From positions 1,114,501-1,178,500 of the forward strand of contig NZ_UAWH01000014.1 of assembly GCF_900447045.1 (NCBI RefSeq): a DNA stretch of 64,000 nt. The letters run 5' to 3'. Source of the DNA: Clostridium paraputrificum. GTDB taxonomy: Bacteria > Bacillota > Clostridia > Clostridiales > Clostridiaceae. The notes under the pieces were generated by a model, which was not told where the DNA came from, searched no databases, and worked only from the letters and a program-made list of their open reading frames with translations. Within the stretch, counting starts at the first letter, position 1; each line of letters opens with the position of its first letter. Shown one piece after another: positions 49,366 through 60,125 of the stretch. A program made the position numbers and the translations under genes.

Positions 49366-49674
49366 GTGAAGAAGTATAACAAGCTAGTAAGAGATAAGAT
49401 TCCTGAAATTATAAGAGCTGATGGCAAGGAATGTGAGGTTAAAATAGCTGAAGGTAAGGAGAAGTATGAGTTCCTTGAGAAGAAACTTATGGAAGAGGTT
49501 AATGAATTTTTAGAAGATAAGAATTTAGAGGAACTTGCGGATGTTATGGAGGTTCTTTTTGGACTTGCTAATGAACTTGGGTGTAGTGAAGAGGATTTGA
49601 TTAGGAAAAGGGAAGAGAAGAAGGGGGAACGTGGTGGATTTAAAGATGGGGTTGTTTTAAAAGGTGTAAGGTAG
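49366..49674 (+). CDS. MazG-like nucleotide pyrophosphohydrolase
   Basis: The 102-residue all-alpha protein starts KKYNKLVRDKIPEIIRADGK, with metal-binding glutamates in EEVNEFLEDKNLEELADVMEV (E-x-x-E...E-x-x-D). Such small MazG/PRA-PH-like enzymes hydrolyse nucleoside triphosphates and often sit in phage or defence islands. It starts with GTG after GATGAGGTGAGG. The substrate is unknown. Confidence 0.88.
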   Translation: MKKYNKLVRDKIPEIIRADGKECEVKIAEGKEKYEFLEKKLMEEVNEFLEDKNLEELADVMEVLFGLANELGCSEEDLIRKREEKKGERGGFKDGVVLKGVR

Positions 49675-49699
49675 TTTAAAGGAAGACTGGTGAATTGAT

Positions 49700-50674
49700 A
49701 TGGAAGAGGTTATTAAATTAATAGAAGATGGAATAGAAAATGATCATGTTGATTTTAAAGCAAAAGATTATAACAAAAATAACAAGGTTGATTTTATTAA
49801 AGATATCAATGCAATGGCAAATTCAAATTATGATGGAGATAAGTACATTATTGTGGGAATTAAAGATCATAAAGAAAAAGAACGTGAAATTATTGGAATA
49901 GAGCTAAATAAAGAGTCGGCTGAATTTGAGCAATTAATTCACGAGAATATAGAGCCAACAATAAAGGTTGAATATAGAACTTTTATATACGATGATAAAT
50001 TAATTGGGTATTACAAAATTTTAAAAGAAAATAAAGATAAGCCGTATATGGTGAAAAAGAGCTATAGTAATAGCGGGAAAACAATAAAAGCAGGAGAATG
50101 TTATGTTAGGAAAAATTCTATTAATACAATAGCCTTAAGATATGACTTTGACATGTTTTATAAATCGAGAAATGAAGTGAAATTAAGTATTAGAGGAAAA
50201 TTTATTTGTATAAATACAATTGAGAGTAATTATGAGCTTGCTCCACCAGTTTTTGCTCCATTAGAAATAGAGATATTTAATAAGTCGGTATATAAAGTGA
50301 TTTTTAAAGGCGGTTACTTAAAAGTTAAAAACAGTTCTAATGAAGAATTATGTTTAGTTGGTGTAGTTGGATACGATAAAAAGTATCAAGGAGCTGATTT
50401 TAAATTAGAATTAAATGCTAGAGATAGGTATTATGGTGACATATTATTAGGATTTGGCTCAAATGATTGTGTAGCTTTAGGTTTAGATGGATACGGTGAA
50501 AGTACAGAAAAATATAAATTTGAATTAATGCTTTTTGATACAGAAGGAAATGAATATATAGCGTATAGTAATGAGTGTTTTATTATAGCTAAAGGAAATA
50601 TTCTCCATAAGGTAAGACTCTTAAGTGGATATAAAGAAGAGGGATTTATAGATAGAATATTAAAAAGAAAGTGA
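49700..50674 (+). CDS. AlbA_2/Schlafen-type ATP-binding domain protein
   Basis: Residues 1-150 carry the AlbA_2 (Schlafen-like) domain: ENDHVDFKAKDYNKNNKVDF, IKDINAMANSNYDGDKYIIV and GIKDHKEK, plus GECYVRKNSIN, the usual end of the domain. The C-terminal half (150-324) is a beta-rich region I do not recognise. Such proteins occur in transcription regulators and in anti-phage islands. It lies alone between the MazG-like gene and the restriction operon. Confidence 0.8.
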   Translation: MEEVIKLIEDGIENDHVDFKAKDYNKNNKVDFIKDINAMANSNYDGDKYIIVGIKDHKEKEREIIGIELNKESAEFEQLIHENIEPTIKVEYRTFIYDDKLIGYYKILKENKDKPYMVKKSYSNSGKTIKAGECYVRKNSINTIALRYDFDMFYKSRNEVKLSIRGKFICINTIESNYELAPPVFAPLEIEIFNKSVYKVIFKGGYLKVKNSSNEELCLVGVVGYDKKYQGADFKLELNARDRYYGDILLGFGSNDCVALGLDGYGESTEKYKFELMLFDTEGNEYIAYSNECFIIAKGNILHKVRLLSGYKEEGFIDRILKRK

Positions 50675-50870
50675 TTTCAGTAAAAATAGTGTATTTATTT
50701 TACTATGGCTTTAAAGTTAAAAAATTCTTAAGCAAGGTACTTTCTATATTATGATATAAGAGAATCTATTTAAAGTAAGATTAGTTGAGAATATTGATAC
50801 AGCTTTGCAAATAATAAGCTAAAAAATAAAAATTAAATATAAGTATGTTTAATTGATTATATAAGAGAGG

Positions 50871-53800
50871 GTGAGCGTTATTAAAACTTTAGATAATAAG
50901 ATAAACAAGATAGGAGATGAACTAAAGGATAATATAGAAAAAGGAAGTAAGATATCGATAATTGCGTCATATTTTTCTATATATGCTTTTAAAGAGTTAA
51001 AGAAAGAACTAAATAAAATAGATGAACTAAGATTTATTTTTACAGAGCCAATGTTTAAAGAAGAAAATATTGATGAAAGAAGAAGCTATTCATTAAAGCA
51101 AATTAGTAGTGAAGAACTATTTCCGGGAAATAAATATGAGTTGAGATTGAGAAATGAACTTACACAAGCTAGTATAGCTAAGGAGTGTGCGGAGTGGATT
51201 AAGGAAAAGGTTCAATTTAAAGCTTCTAAGTTTCAAGGAGTTGTTGGCAGTAAGTTTATACATATAAAAAATAGTAGAAAAGAAGATTTACTTATTAACA
51301 ATACAAATGATTTTTCAGCTAGTGGCTTAGGTTATACAAAGTCAGATCAAATGATATTTGCAAATTCCATAAATGATAAAACCATGACAAGCCAAATGCT
51401 TCAAATGTTTGATATGTTCTGGTCAAATGAAGCGATGCTAGAAGATATCAAAAGCAGAGTTCTTGATAGTATAGAGAAAATATATAAAGAAAATACACCT
51501 GAGTATTTGTATTTTGTGACTTTATATAATATATTTAGAGATTATTTAAATGAGCTAACAGAGGATAATATAGTTAAATCTAAAACTGGTTTTAAAGATA
51601 CAGTAATATGGAATAAACTATATAAGTTCCAAAAAGATGGTGTATTAGGTGCTATAGATAAAATAGAAAAATATAATGGGTGTATTATTGCAGATAGTGT
51701 TGGGCTTGGTAAAACTTTTTCAGCTTTAGCAGTTATTAAGTATTATGAATTAAGAAATGATAGAGTATTGCTGCTTTGCCCTAAAAAATTAAGAGATAAT
51801 TGGCTTGTTTATACGCAAAATGATAAGAGAAATATATTAGTTGATGATAGATTTAATTATGATGTTTTAAATCATACCGATTTAAATAGAGATAGTGGAA
51901 TGTCTGGTGATATTGATTTATCAACTATTAATTGGAGTAATTATGACTTAGTTGTAATTGATGAATCACATAACTTTAGGAATAATTCAGCAAGAAATAA
52001 CACAGAAACAAGATATTCTAGATTGATGCAAGAAGTTATAAAAAAGGGAGTAAAAACAAAAGTTTTAATGCTTTCAGCAACTCCTGTTAATAATAGAATG
52101 AATGATATAAAAAATCAAATTGCATTTATGACAGAGGGAAGAGATAATGCATTTGAAGAAGCAGGTATAAGAAGTATAGAGCTTACTTTAAGAAAGGCTC
52201 AGACTATTTTCAATAGATGGAGCAATTCTGAAGAAGAAGATAGAACTTTAGATAATTTCTTAGAGCAAATGAATGCAGATTATTTTAAACTTCTAGATCT
52301 TGTTACAATAGCACGTTCAAGAAAACATATAGAAAAATATTACAATGTAAAAGAAATAGGTAAGTTCCCTGAAAGAATGGAACCATTAAACATTAAATCA
52401 GATATAGATTTAGCTGGAGAGTTTCCAAAACTTGAGGAAATAAATAAAGAAATAATGAGACTTAAATTAGCTGCGTATTCACCATTGTCATATGTATTAC
52501 CAAGTAAAAAAGCTGAATACAGTAAAAAGTATGATATAGAGGTTAAAGGAGGAGTGTCTGTTTTTAAACAGACTGATAGAGAAAACAGTATAATTCATTT
52601 AATGAGAGCTAGCATATTGAAGAGAATGGAAAGCTCTATTCATTCATTTGGATTAACAATAGCTAAAGTGTTAAAACAAGTAGATTCATTAATAGAAAAA
52701 ATAGAAAAAGATAATGAAAATTATGATCCAACTATTAATATTAATGATATAAATATAGAGGATAATGATTTAGATAATTTATTGATAGGAAATAAAGTTA
52801 AAGTTCTTATACAAGATGTAGACAAAATTAAATGGAAGCAAGATTTAGAATATGATAGAGAAAAGTTACAACACTTACTATTTGAAGCAGCTAAAGTTAC
52901 TAAAAGAAATGATGATGCAAAGCTTAGTGACTTAAAAAAAGTATTAGATGATAAAATTTCTAATCCTATAAATGAAGGAAATAGGAAGGTTATAATATTT
53001 ACAGCTTTTGCAGATACTGCAGAATATTTATATGAACAGATAATGCCATGGGTAAGAGAAAAATATGGTTTATATACAGCTCTTGTTGTAGGAGCTGGAG
53101 CTAATAAAACTAATCTTAAAGGAATAAAAACAGATTTAAATGGAATATTAACTAATTTTTCACCTAAATCGAAAGAGCGAAATAAAATTAATCTTGACTT
53201 TAGTGAAGAGTTAGATATTTTAATAGCTACGGACTGCATATCAGAGGGGCAAAATCTTCAGGATTGTGATTTCTTAATTAATTATGATATTCATTGGAAT
53301 CCAGTTAGAATAATTCAAAGGTTTGGAAGAATAGATAGAATCGGCTCTACAAATAAGAAAATTAGATTGGTAAACTTTTGGCCTAATATGGAGCTAGATG
53401 AATATATAAATCTTGAGGCTAGAGTAAGTGGTAGAATGGTACTTTTAGATATATCAGCAACAGGTGAAGAAAATATAATAAGTACAGATGAAAAGAAAAA
53501 GATGAATGATTTGGAATATAGAAAGAAACAACTTAAGAAGCTTCAAGAAGAAGTTGTAGATTTAGAAGATATATCAGGAGGAATTTCAATAACTGATTTA
53601 ACTATGAATGATTTTAAGATGGATTTGATGGAGTATTTAAATGATCATAGAGAAAAATTAGAAAAAGCACCTAAAGGTATGTATGCTATAGTTGATATTC
53701 CGGAATCATTAGAAGGGCAGGTTAAGCCAGGAGTTATATTTTGCTTAAAGCAAGTTAACAGTAAAGAAAAAGTTAAAGAGTTTAATAATTCTCTTCATCC

Positions 53801-54128
53801 TAATTATTTAGTATATGTAAAAAATGATGGAGATGTTATGTACAATCATATGCATAATAAAAAGATATTAGATTTTTATAAAAAGTTATGTAGTGGTAAG
53901 GATAATGTATTAGATGAGTTAGTGAATATTTTTAATAATGAAACTAATAATGGTACAGAAATGACTAAATATACAATGCTTTTAGAAAATGGAATAAGTG
54001 ATGTTATAGGTAAAAAAGAAGAGCAAGGTATGATGAGTTTATTTAGTTCAGGAGGTACTAATTTAATGGGTACAAGCCTAAAAGCAATGGAGGATTTTGA
54101 ATTAGTATCATTTTTAATAATAAAATAG
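50871..54128 (+). CDS. PLD-domain plus SNF2-type helicase, first gene of the restriction operon
   Basis: The 1085-residue protein has an N-terminal phospholipase-D-like domain (IASYFSIYAFKELKKELNKI) and a DNA-translocase core. Walker A is ADSVGLGKTF (about residue 275), DESH at VVIDESHNFRN (about 363), SAT at MLSATPVNN (about 400) and motifs V-VI are ATDCISEGQNLQDCDFL and RIIQRFGRIDRIGS (about 785-830). A C-terminal ~200-residue region is unassigned. The GTG start is doubtful because its AGAGAGG lies directly against it. It should move along or remodel DNA for the downstream Mod/Res genes. Confidence 0.85.
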   Translation: MSVIKTLDNKINKIGDELKDNIEKGSKISIIASYFSIYAFKELKKELNKIDELRFIFTEPMFKEENIDERRSYSLKQISSEELFPGNKYELRLRNELTQASIAKECAEWIKEKVQFKASKFQGVVGSKFIHIKNSRKEDLLINNTNDFSASGLGYTKSDQMIFANSINDKTMTSQMLQMFDMFWSNEAMLEDIKSRVLDSIEKIYKENTPEYLYFVTLYNIFRDYLNELTEDNIVKSKTGFKDTVIWNKLYKFQKDGVLGAIDKIEKYNGCIIADSVGLGKTFSALAVIKYYELRNDRVLLLCPKKLRDNWLVYTQNDKRNILVDDRFNYDVLNHTDLNRDSGMSGDIDLSTINWSNYDLVVIDESHNFRNNSARNNTETRYSRLMQEVIKKGVKTKVLMLSATPVNNRMNDIKNQIAFMTEGRDNAFEEAGIRSIELTLRKAQTIFNRWSNSEEEDRTLDNFLEQMNADYFKLLDLVTIARSRKHIEKYYNVKEIGKFPERMEPLNIKSDIDLAGEFPKLEEINKEIMRLKLAAYSPLSYVLPSKKAEYSKKYDIEVKGGVSVFKQTDRENSIIHLMRASILKRMESSIHSFGLTIAKVLKQVDSLIEKIEKDNENYDPTININDINIEDNDLDNLLIGNKVKVLIQDVDKIKWKQDLEYDREKLQHLLFEAAKVTKRNDDAKLSDLKKVLDDKISNPINEGNRKVIIFTAFADTAEYLYEQIMPWVREKYGLYTALVVGAGANKTNLKGIKTDLNGILTNFSPKSKERNKINLDFSEELDILIATDCISEGQNLQDCDFLINYDIHWNPVRIIQRFGRIDRIGSTNKKIRLVNFWPNMELDEYINLEARVSGRMVLLDISATGEENIISTDEKKKMNDLEYRKKQLKKLQEEVVDLEDISGGISITDLTMNDFKMDLMEYLNDHREKLEKAPKGMYAIVDIPESLEGQVKPGVIFCLKQVNSKEKVKEFNNSLHPNYLVYVKNDGDVMYNHMHNKKILDFYKKLCSGKDNVLDELVNIFNNETNNGTEMTKYTMLLENGISDVIGKKEEQGMMSLFSSGGTNLMGTSLKAMEDFELVSFLIIK

Positions 54129-54140
54129 GGGGAACAGGTA

Positions 54141-54899
54141 TTGGAGAATATAAATGAGTTTTTTGGATTACCTAGAAGTTGCTTAATAGCTAATAGAATG
54201 CCTAAAAAGGCTTTCACAGATAATCCAGAGTTTGAATTAAAAAAAGAAGAAAAAGCTATATTAAAAGAAGATATAGATAGTATTTATTTTGAGTATAGCT
54301 TAAAATCTATAGTTTTAAATATACCAAAGTATGAAGATGATAATGTAAGATATGAAGAAATAGAAATATTTAAGGTACAGATAAATAATAAAAATAAGTA
54401 TAGTAAGGTATGTGAGTTACTACAAAAATATATTCAATATCCAATGATTATTATAGTAGAGCATAATAATTGTATAAGAATTAATGCTGCAATAAAGAAG
54501 ATTAATAAAGTTGATAATAGTAAGTTAATAATAGATGAAATGATATATACAGATTGGATTAATAAAAATGAGTTATCAGAGAAAGAGATGTCATTTCTTA
54601 AAAGTTTATCTATTAGTAATTTCAATACTAATAATTTATTCTGTGTGTATGAAGGATATATAAGTTGTATAAAGAATTTTATAGCTGCAAAATTTAAGAA
54701 TGAATTTAAAATTAAATCTATTAGTAAAGTTTTAAATGATATTGAGGTATTAGAAAAAATAAGCAATTTAGAAAATGAAGTTATAAATTTAAGAAATAAT
54801 ATAAAAAAAGAAACTAATATAGGCGTAAAAGTAGAATTAAATGTTAAAATAAAGAGGATTGAAAAAGAAATTGAAAGTTTAAAATATACTTTAAGTTAG
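54141..54899 (+). CDS. DUF4391-type protein of the restriction operon
   Basis: The 252-residue protein starts MENINEFFGLPRSCLIANRM and ends in a coiled coil (ISNLENEVINLRNNIKKETN). The arrangement and neighbours match the DUF4391 proteins found between a helicase and a type III Mod gene; the family assignment is from memory of that context. The function is unknown, perhaps a bridge between the helicase and the methyltransferase. It starts with TTG, 7 nt after GGGGGA, and 12 bp after the helicase stop. Confidence 0.75.
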   Translation: MENINEFFGLPRSCLIANRMPKKAFTDNPEFELKKEEKAILKEDIDSIYFEYSLKSIVLNIPKYEDDNVRYEEIEIFKVQINNKNKYSKVCELLQKYIQYPMIIIVEHNNCIRINAAIKKINKVDNSKLIIDEMIYTDWINKNELSEKEMSFLKSLSISNFNTNNLFCVYEGYISCIKNFIAAKFKNEFKIKSISKVLNDIEVLEKISNLENEVINLRNNIKKETNIGVKVELNVKIKRIEKEIESLKYTLS

Positions 54900-54910
54900 G
54901 AGACATAATT

Positions 54911-56857
54911 ATGGAGAGAATGAGTGGAGAAACTTTGAATATAGTTGGAGATAATATTAGAAAGTTAAAAGAAATACTTCCAGAAGTATTTAATGAAGAT
55001 AAGGTAGATTTTGAAAAGCTAGAAGCTGTTCTTGGAGAATATAAAGATAATGGAACAGAAAGATATAACTTCTCATGGCCAGGAAAATCAAAAGCTATAA
55101 GAATATCACAAACACCTTCTACAGGAACATTAAGACCCTGTAAGAAAGAAAGTAAAGATTGGGATACAACACAAAACCTTTATATTGAAGGAGATAACTT
55201 AGAAGTTCTTAAACTTTTACAGAAATCATATTATGGAAAGGTTAAGATGATATATATTGATCCACCTTATAATACAGGAAATGATTTCGTATATAAAGAT
55301 GATTTTAAAGATAATATAGAGAATTATCTTGAGATTACAGGACAAAAGGACGCAGAAGGTAACAAGACTACAACTAATACAGAAGCAAATGGAAGATATC
55401 ATTCTAATTGGTTAAATATGATGTATCCTAGACTTAAGTTGGCTAGAAATTTATTGAAAGATGATGGTGTTATTTTAATAAGTATAGATGATAAAGAATT
55501 ATTTAATTTGGAGAAAAGTTGTAATGAGGTTTTTGGAGAAAATAATTATATTGCTTGTTTCCCACGAGTAACAAAAAAAGCAGGGAAATCTACAGAAGCT
55601 ATTGCTAGAAACAATGACTATATATTAATTTATTCTAAAAGTAATGCTCCCAGAATAAATCTTCCTAAGCATACTGATTCAGGATTTAAATTAAAAGATG
55701 AATATTATAATGAAAGAGGATTTTATAAATTAAATCAAACATTAGATTATGATAGCTTACAGTATAGTGAAAGTTTAGATTATCCAATTACAATAGATGG
55801 AGAAACTATATATCCAGGAGGATCATATGAAAAATATTTAGAGAGAAAAAGTGGAAAACATGCAAGAGCTGATTGGGCATGGAGATGGAGTAAAAGTTTA
55901 TTTGATTTTGGATTGGCCAATGGTTTTATTGTAGTAAAAAAGTATGAGAATTATTCTAGAATTTATACTAAAACATATCAAAATGTAACAATAGAGAAGA
56001 TAAATAATGAATTTAAAATAATTCATAAAGAAAGAACTAGGTCTATCTCTACATTAGAGTTTATTGAAAATGAATTTTCAAATGATAATTCAAAGAAAAA
56101 TTTATTATCAATTTTTAGTTCAAGTGTCTTTGATTATTCAAAGCCTTTGGAGTTATTAGGAAAATTAGCAATCTATTTCTCTGATAATAATGATATTATC
56201 TTAGACTTTTTTTCGGGATCATCTACAACAGCACATGCTGTAATGAAACAGAATGTAGAAGATAGGAAAAATAGAAAGTTTATAATGGTTCAATTGCCAG
56301 AAATGTGTGATGAAAAATCAGAAGCTTATAAATCTGGGTATAAAAATATTTGTGATATAGGGAAAGAGCGTATTAGAAGAGCTGGAGATAAAATTAAAGA
56401 AGAAAATAAAGATAAAGAAGGAGTCGAAAATTTAGATATAGGGTTTAAAGTATTCAAATTAGATTCTTCAAATATTAATAGATGGGATTCATCTTATGAT
56501 CAGGATCTAGAACATAATTTATTGTCTAGTATTGATAATATTAAAGAAGGTAGAAGTGAAGAGGACATTCTTTATGAAGTACTTCTTAAATATGGTATAG
56601 ATTTAAATGTACCAATTAAAGAACATGATATTAATGGTAAGAAAGTATTTGATATAGGTTTTGGTGCTATAATTACTTGTTTAGATGATAATTTAACTTT
56701 AGATATAGTTGAAGGAATAGGAAGGTTGAAGGAAGAGTTAGATCCAGATACTTGTAGAGTAGTGTTTATGGATAATGGATTTAGTAGTGATTCGGTAAAA
56801 ACTAATGCAGTTCAAATATTAAAGAAATTTAATATAGAAGATGTTAAGAGTATATAG
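54911..56857 (+). CDS. mod: Type III restriction-modification methyltransferase (Mod)
   Basis: A 648-residue adenine-N6 methyltransferase of the beta class. Catalytic DPPYNTGNDFVYKDDF (about residue 117) comes before the SAM motif ILDFFSGSSTTAHAVM (about 432), as in type III Mod subunits. The target recognition domain lies between them (about 180-420). It methylates one strand of the target site and is needed, with Res, for cleavage. It starts 11 bp after the DUF4391 gene and ends 11 bp before res. GGAGACATAATT precedes the ATG. Confidence 0.95.
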   Translation: MERMSGETLNIVGDNIRKLKEILPEVFNEDKVDFEKLEAVLGEYKDNGTERYNFSWPGKSKAIRISQTPSTGTLRPCKKESKDWDTTQNLYIEGDNLEVLKLLQKSYYGKVKMIYIDPPYNTGNDFVYKDDFKDNIENYLEITGQKDAEGNKTTTNTEANGRYHSNWLNMMYPRLKLARNLLKDDGVILISIDDKELFNLEKSCNEVFGENNYIACFPRVTKKAGKSTEAIARNNDYILIYSKSNAPRINLPKHTDSGFKLKDEYYNERGFYKLNQTLDYDSLQYSESLDYPITIDGETIYPGGSYEKYLERKSGKHARADWAWRWSKSLFDFGLANGFIVVKKYENYSRIYTKTYQNVTIEKINNEFKIIHKERTRSISTLEFIENEFSNDNSKKNLLSIFSSSVFDYSKPLELLGKLAIYFSDNNDIILDFFSGSSTTAHAVMKQNVEDRKNRKFIMVQLPEMCDEKSEAYKSGYKNICDIGKERIRRAGDKIKEENKDKEGVENLDIGFKVFKLDSSNINRWDSSYDQDLEHNLLSSIDNIKEGRSEEDILYEVLLKYGIDLNVPIKEHDINGKKVFDIGFGAIITCLDDNLTLDIVEGIGRLKEELDPDTCRVVFMDNGFSSDSVKTNAVQILKKFNIEDVKSI

Positions 56858-56868
56858 GAGGCAGCCTT

Positions 56869-59853
56869 ATGAAAATACAATTTAGTGATAGTTTAGAGTA
56901 TCAAAAGGAAGCCATTGATTCTATAGTTAATGTTTTTGAAGGCCAGGATGTAGCACAAGACAATTTTACTGTATCTATACATGAACGTAATGTAGGTTTT
57001 TTTGAAAATGAACTTGGAATAGGAAATAGGCTTGACATTACTACAGAAGAGATACAAGAGAATATAAATAAAATTCAGATGGAAAATGCTTTACCTAAGA
57101 CTAATTTTACAGATAGACCTATAAATTTATCAGTTGAAATGGAAACCGGTACTGGTAAGACTTATGTTTATTTAAGAACTATATTTGAGCTTAATAAAAA
57201 ATATGGCTTTACTAAATTTATAATAGTTGTACCTTCACTTGCTATTAAAGAAGGTGTGTATAAGTCACTACAGATTACAGAAGAACATTTTAAGAGATTA
57301 TATGAAAATACTATATATAATTATTTTATATATGATTCTCAAAAGTTAGATCAAGTAAGAAGCTATGCTACAAGTTCAAATATTGAAATAATGGTTATTA
57401 ATATAGACGCTTTCAGAAAGAGCTTTGTTGATCCTACAAAAGAATCTACAGCTAATATAATTCATAGAGCTAATGACAAGTTAAACGGGCATAAACCTAT
57501 TGAATTTATACAACAAACTAATCCAATAGTAATAATAGATGAACCCCAAAGTGTTGATAGTACTCCTAAATCTAAGGAAGCCATTGCTTCGCTTAATCCA
57601 TTAGCAGTACTTAGATATTCTGCAACACATAAGGAAAAATTAAATTTAGTTTATAAACTAGATTCAGTAGATGCTTATGAAAAAGAACTCGTAAAACAAA
57701 TTGAAGTTATCTCAGTAATGCCTAAGGATAGTAATAATAATCCATATGTAAAGCTAGTTAATGCAAATAGTACTAAATCTGGAATTTCAGCTAAAGTTGA
57801 AATAGATGTTTTAGATAAAGGAAAAGTAAAAAGAGTAACTAAACCAGTAAAAAAAGGAACGAATTTAGCACAGTTAACAGGAAGAGAGTTATATGAAGGA
57901 TTTATTATTGATGAAATAAATTGTGAAAAAGGTAAAGAATATATTACTTTTACTAGCAATGATGTATTAATTGAAAAAGGTGAAACTTATGGTGATATAG
58001 ATCATGATGAGTTAAAAAGAGTTCAAATAAGAAAAACTATAGAAGAACATTTAAATAAAGAATTAAAGCTTACTAAAGAAGGGATAAAAGTATTAAGTTT
58101 ATTTTTCATAGATAGAGTATCTAATTATAGGGATTATGATGGAGATGGTAATCCTATAAAAGGTAAGTATGCTATTATGTTTGAAGAAGAATATAGAAAG
58201 CTTATAAAAAAGCATAAGTATAATACATTATTCATGGATGTAGATATTGATACTATAGCTGAAGAAGTTCATAATGGATATTTCGCTACTGATAAGAAGA
58301 AGGATACTAAGGGAAATAATATATATAAAGAAACTAAAGGAAATACTCAAGCAGATGAAGATGCTTATTCTTTAATAATGCAAGACAAAGAAAAGCTATT
58401 AAGTTTTGATACTAAACTAAGATTTATATTCTCACATTCAGCTTTAAGAGAAGGTTGGGATAACCCAAATGTATTTCAAATTTGTACACTAAATGAAACA
58501 AAGTCTGAAATTAAAAAAAGACAAGAAATAGGAAGAGGATTAAGACTTGCAGTTAATCAAAAGGGTGAGAGAGTATATGGGCATGATATAAACACTTTAA
58601 CAGTTATGGTAAATGAGTCTTATGAAGATTTTGTAACTAATCTACAAAAAGAAATGGAAGATGAAGAAGGAATTAAATTTGGAATAATAGATAGGTTTAT
58701 ATTCTCCAACATAGTTTATGAGATAACAGACGGAGTTAAAGCTCAAGTTGGAGCAACTGACTCGGAAAAAATATGGAATTACTTAAAAGAAGAAAAGTTA
58801 ATAGATGCAAAGGGAAATATACAAGAAAAGTTAAAATTAGAAGTAAAGAATAATACATTAAAATTACCTGAAGAGTATAGTAAGTTCGAGCAAATGGTGG
58901 TGAAAAAGCTTACAAGGTTCGCAGGAAATCTTACTAATGTTAAAGACGGTACTAAGAAGCAAGAAATTCATTTAAATAAAGAAGTATTTTTAGGACCTGA
59001 TTTTACTGATTTATGGAATAGAATAAAATATAAAACAACATATCAAGTTGACTTTGACAGTGAAGAACTTATAGTAGAATGCGTTAAAGCAATACAAGAA
59101 GATTTAAAAGTAGGAAGCAGTAAAATTGAAGTTATAAAGGCTCAAACAAAGATAGCTGAAGAAGGTGTATCAGCTAAAGAAAAAGATAGAAATTTAGTGG
59201 CTGTAAGAGAAAAAGTAGACTTACCAGATATACTCACTTATTTACAGAATGAAACTAATTTAACTAGAAAGACAATAGCTAATATTTTAGTAAAAAGTGG
59301 CCGTTTAGAAAGTTTTAAAATAAATCCTAGTAAGTTTATGCAAGAAGTAGCTATTATAATCAAAAGAACCTTAAGTACTTTCATTGTAGATGGGATAAAG
59401 TATGAAAAAATAGGTGATGAAGAATATGCAGTGCAAGAAATATTTAAAAATGAGGAGCTTTATGGATATTTAACAGAAGATATAATACCAAGTAAAAGAT
59501 CTATTTATAATTATATAAAATATGATTCAAATGTAGAAAAGAGCTTTGCTGAGAAGTTAGAAGAAAATGAAAGCGTAAAAGTTTATGCAAAGCTTCCTAA
59601 TGACTTTAAAATTGATACTCCAATAGGTAAGTATAATCCAGACTGGGCAATACTCATCGAGAAAGATGGAGAAGAAAAACTTTACTTTGTAGTTGAAACA
59701 AAGGGAACAGATCAAATTGCATTATTGAAAGATGCAGAAAAAGCAAAGATAAGATGTGCTAAAAAGCACTTTAAAGCATTAAATACTGACATTACAGCAG
59801 TACAAGCAAGTTCTTTTGAAGGATTTGTTGAAGATAATGTATATAAATGGTAA
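56869..59853 (+). CDS. res: Type III restriction enzyme, helicase-nuclease subunit (Res)
   Basis: The 994-residue protein has SF2 helicase motifs: Walker A METGTGKTYVYLRT (about residue 92), DEPQ in VIIDEPQSVDS (about 224), RYSATHKE, and ALREGWDNPNVFQ plus RQEIGRGLRL (about 525-560). A C-terminal PD-(D/E)XK nuclease has its Asp in YNPDWAILI and E-x-K in FVVETKGT (about 923-945). It uses ATP to find two sites and cut beyond them. All motifs are intact, so the system should be active. Confidence 0.95.
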   Translation: MKIQFSDSLEYQKEAIDSIVNVFEGQDVAQDNFTVSIHERNVGFFENELGIGNRLDITTEEIQENINKIQMENALPKTNFTDRPINLSVEMETGTGKTYVYLRTIFELNKKYGFTKFIIVVPSLAIKEGVYKSLQITEEHFKRLYENTIYNYFIYDSQKLDQVRSYATSSNIEIMVINIDAFRKSFVDPTKESTANIIHRANDKLNGHKPIEFIQQTNPIVIIDEPQSVDSTPKSKEAIASLNPLAVLRYSATHKEKLNLVYKLDSVDAYEKELVKQIEVISVMPKDSNNNPYVKLVNANSTKSGISAKVEIDVLDKGKVKRVTKPVKKGTNLAQLTGRELYEGFIIDEINCEKGKEYITFTSNDVLIEKGETYGDIDHDELKRVQIRKTIEEHLNKELKLTKEGIKVLSLFFIDRVSNYRDYDGDGNPIKGKYAIMFEEEYRKLIKKHKYNTLFMDVDIDTIAEEVHNGYFATDKKKDTKGNNIYKETKGNTQADEDAYSLIMQDKEKLLSFDTKLRFIFSHSALREGWDNPNVFQICTLNETKSEIKKRQEIGRGLRLAVNQKGERVYGHDINTLTVMVNESYEDFVTNLQKEMEDEEGIKFGIIDRFIFSNIVYEITDGVKAQVGATDSEKIWNYLKEEKLIDAKGNIQEKLKLEVKNNTLKLPEEYSKFEQMVVKKLTRFAGNLTNVKDGTKKQEIHLNKEVFLGPDFTDLWNRIKYKTTYQVDFDSEELIVECVKAIQEDLKVGSSKIEVIKAQTKIAEEGVSAKEKDRNLVAVREKVDLPDILTYLQNETNLTRKTIANILVKSGRLESFKINPSKFMQEVAIIIKRTLSTFIVDGIKYEKIGDEEYAVQEIFKNEELYGYLTEDIIPSKRSIYNYIKYDSNVEKSFAEKLEENESVKVYAKLPNDFKIDTPIGKYNPDWAILIEKDGEEKLYFVVETKGTDQIALLKDAEKAKIRCAKKHFKALNTDITAVQASSFEGFVEDNVYKW

Positions 59854-59868
59854 AGGAGAGTGAACTTT

Positions 59869-60090
59869 ATGGCAGATATTAAGTATGAAATAGAGAAGGA
59901 ATTAGGATCTATATCTGAATCACCTAAGGGATGGAAAAAAGAACTTAATTTAATAAGTTGGAATGGTAAAGAAGCTAAATATGACTTAAGAGATTGGGCT
60001 CCACAACATGAGAAAATGGGAAAAGGAATAACATTGAGCCTAGATGAATTAAAGTCTCTTAAAGAATTATTAAATAGTATTGAACTTTAA
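59869..60090 (+). CDS. YdbC/PC4-family small protein
   Basis: The 73-residue protein has LNLISWNGKEAKYDLRDWAP then GKGITLSLDELKSLKELL, the single-strand-DNA-binding PC4/YdbC fold. Homologues bind single-stranded nucleic acid. It is in the restriction operon, after res, so it could protect or present DNA. ATG 59869 has AAGGAG 10 nt upstream; the GTG at 59860 is too close to it. Confidence 0.85.
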   Translation: MADIKYEIEKELGSISESPKGWKKELNLISWNGKEAKYDLRDWAPQHEKMGKGITLSLDELKSLKELLNSIEL

Positions 60091-60125
60091 ATATAGTAGA
60101 AAATATATTTGGGGGCAATATTTGA

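Noticed and set aside
52721-53239. 172-codon minus-strand frame inside the helicase gene
   Set aside because: It is antisense to conserved helicase coding sequence and has no ribosome site or recognisable domain.
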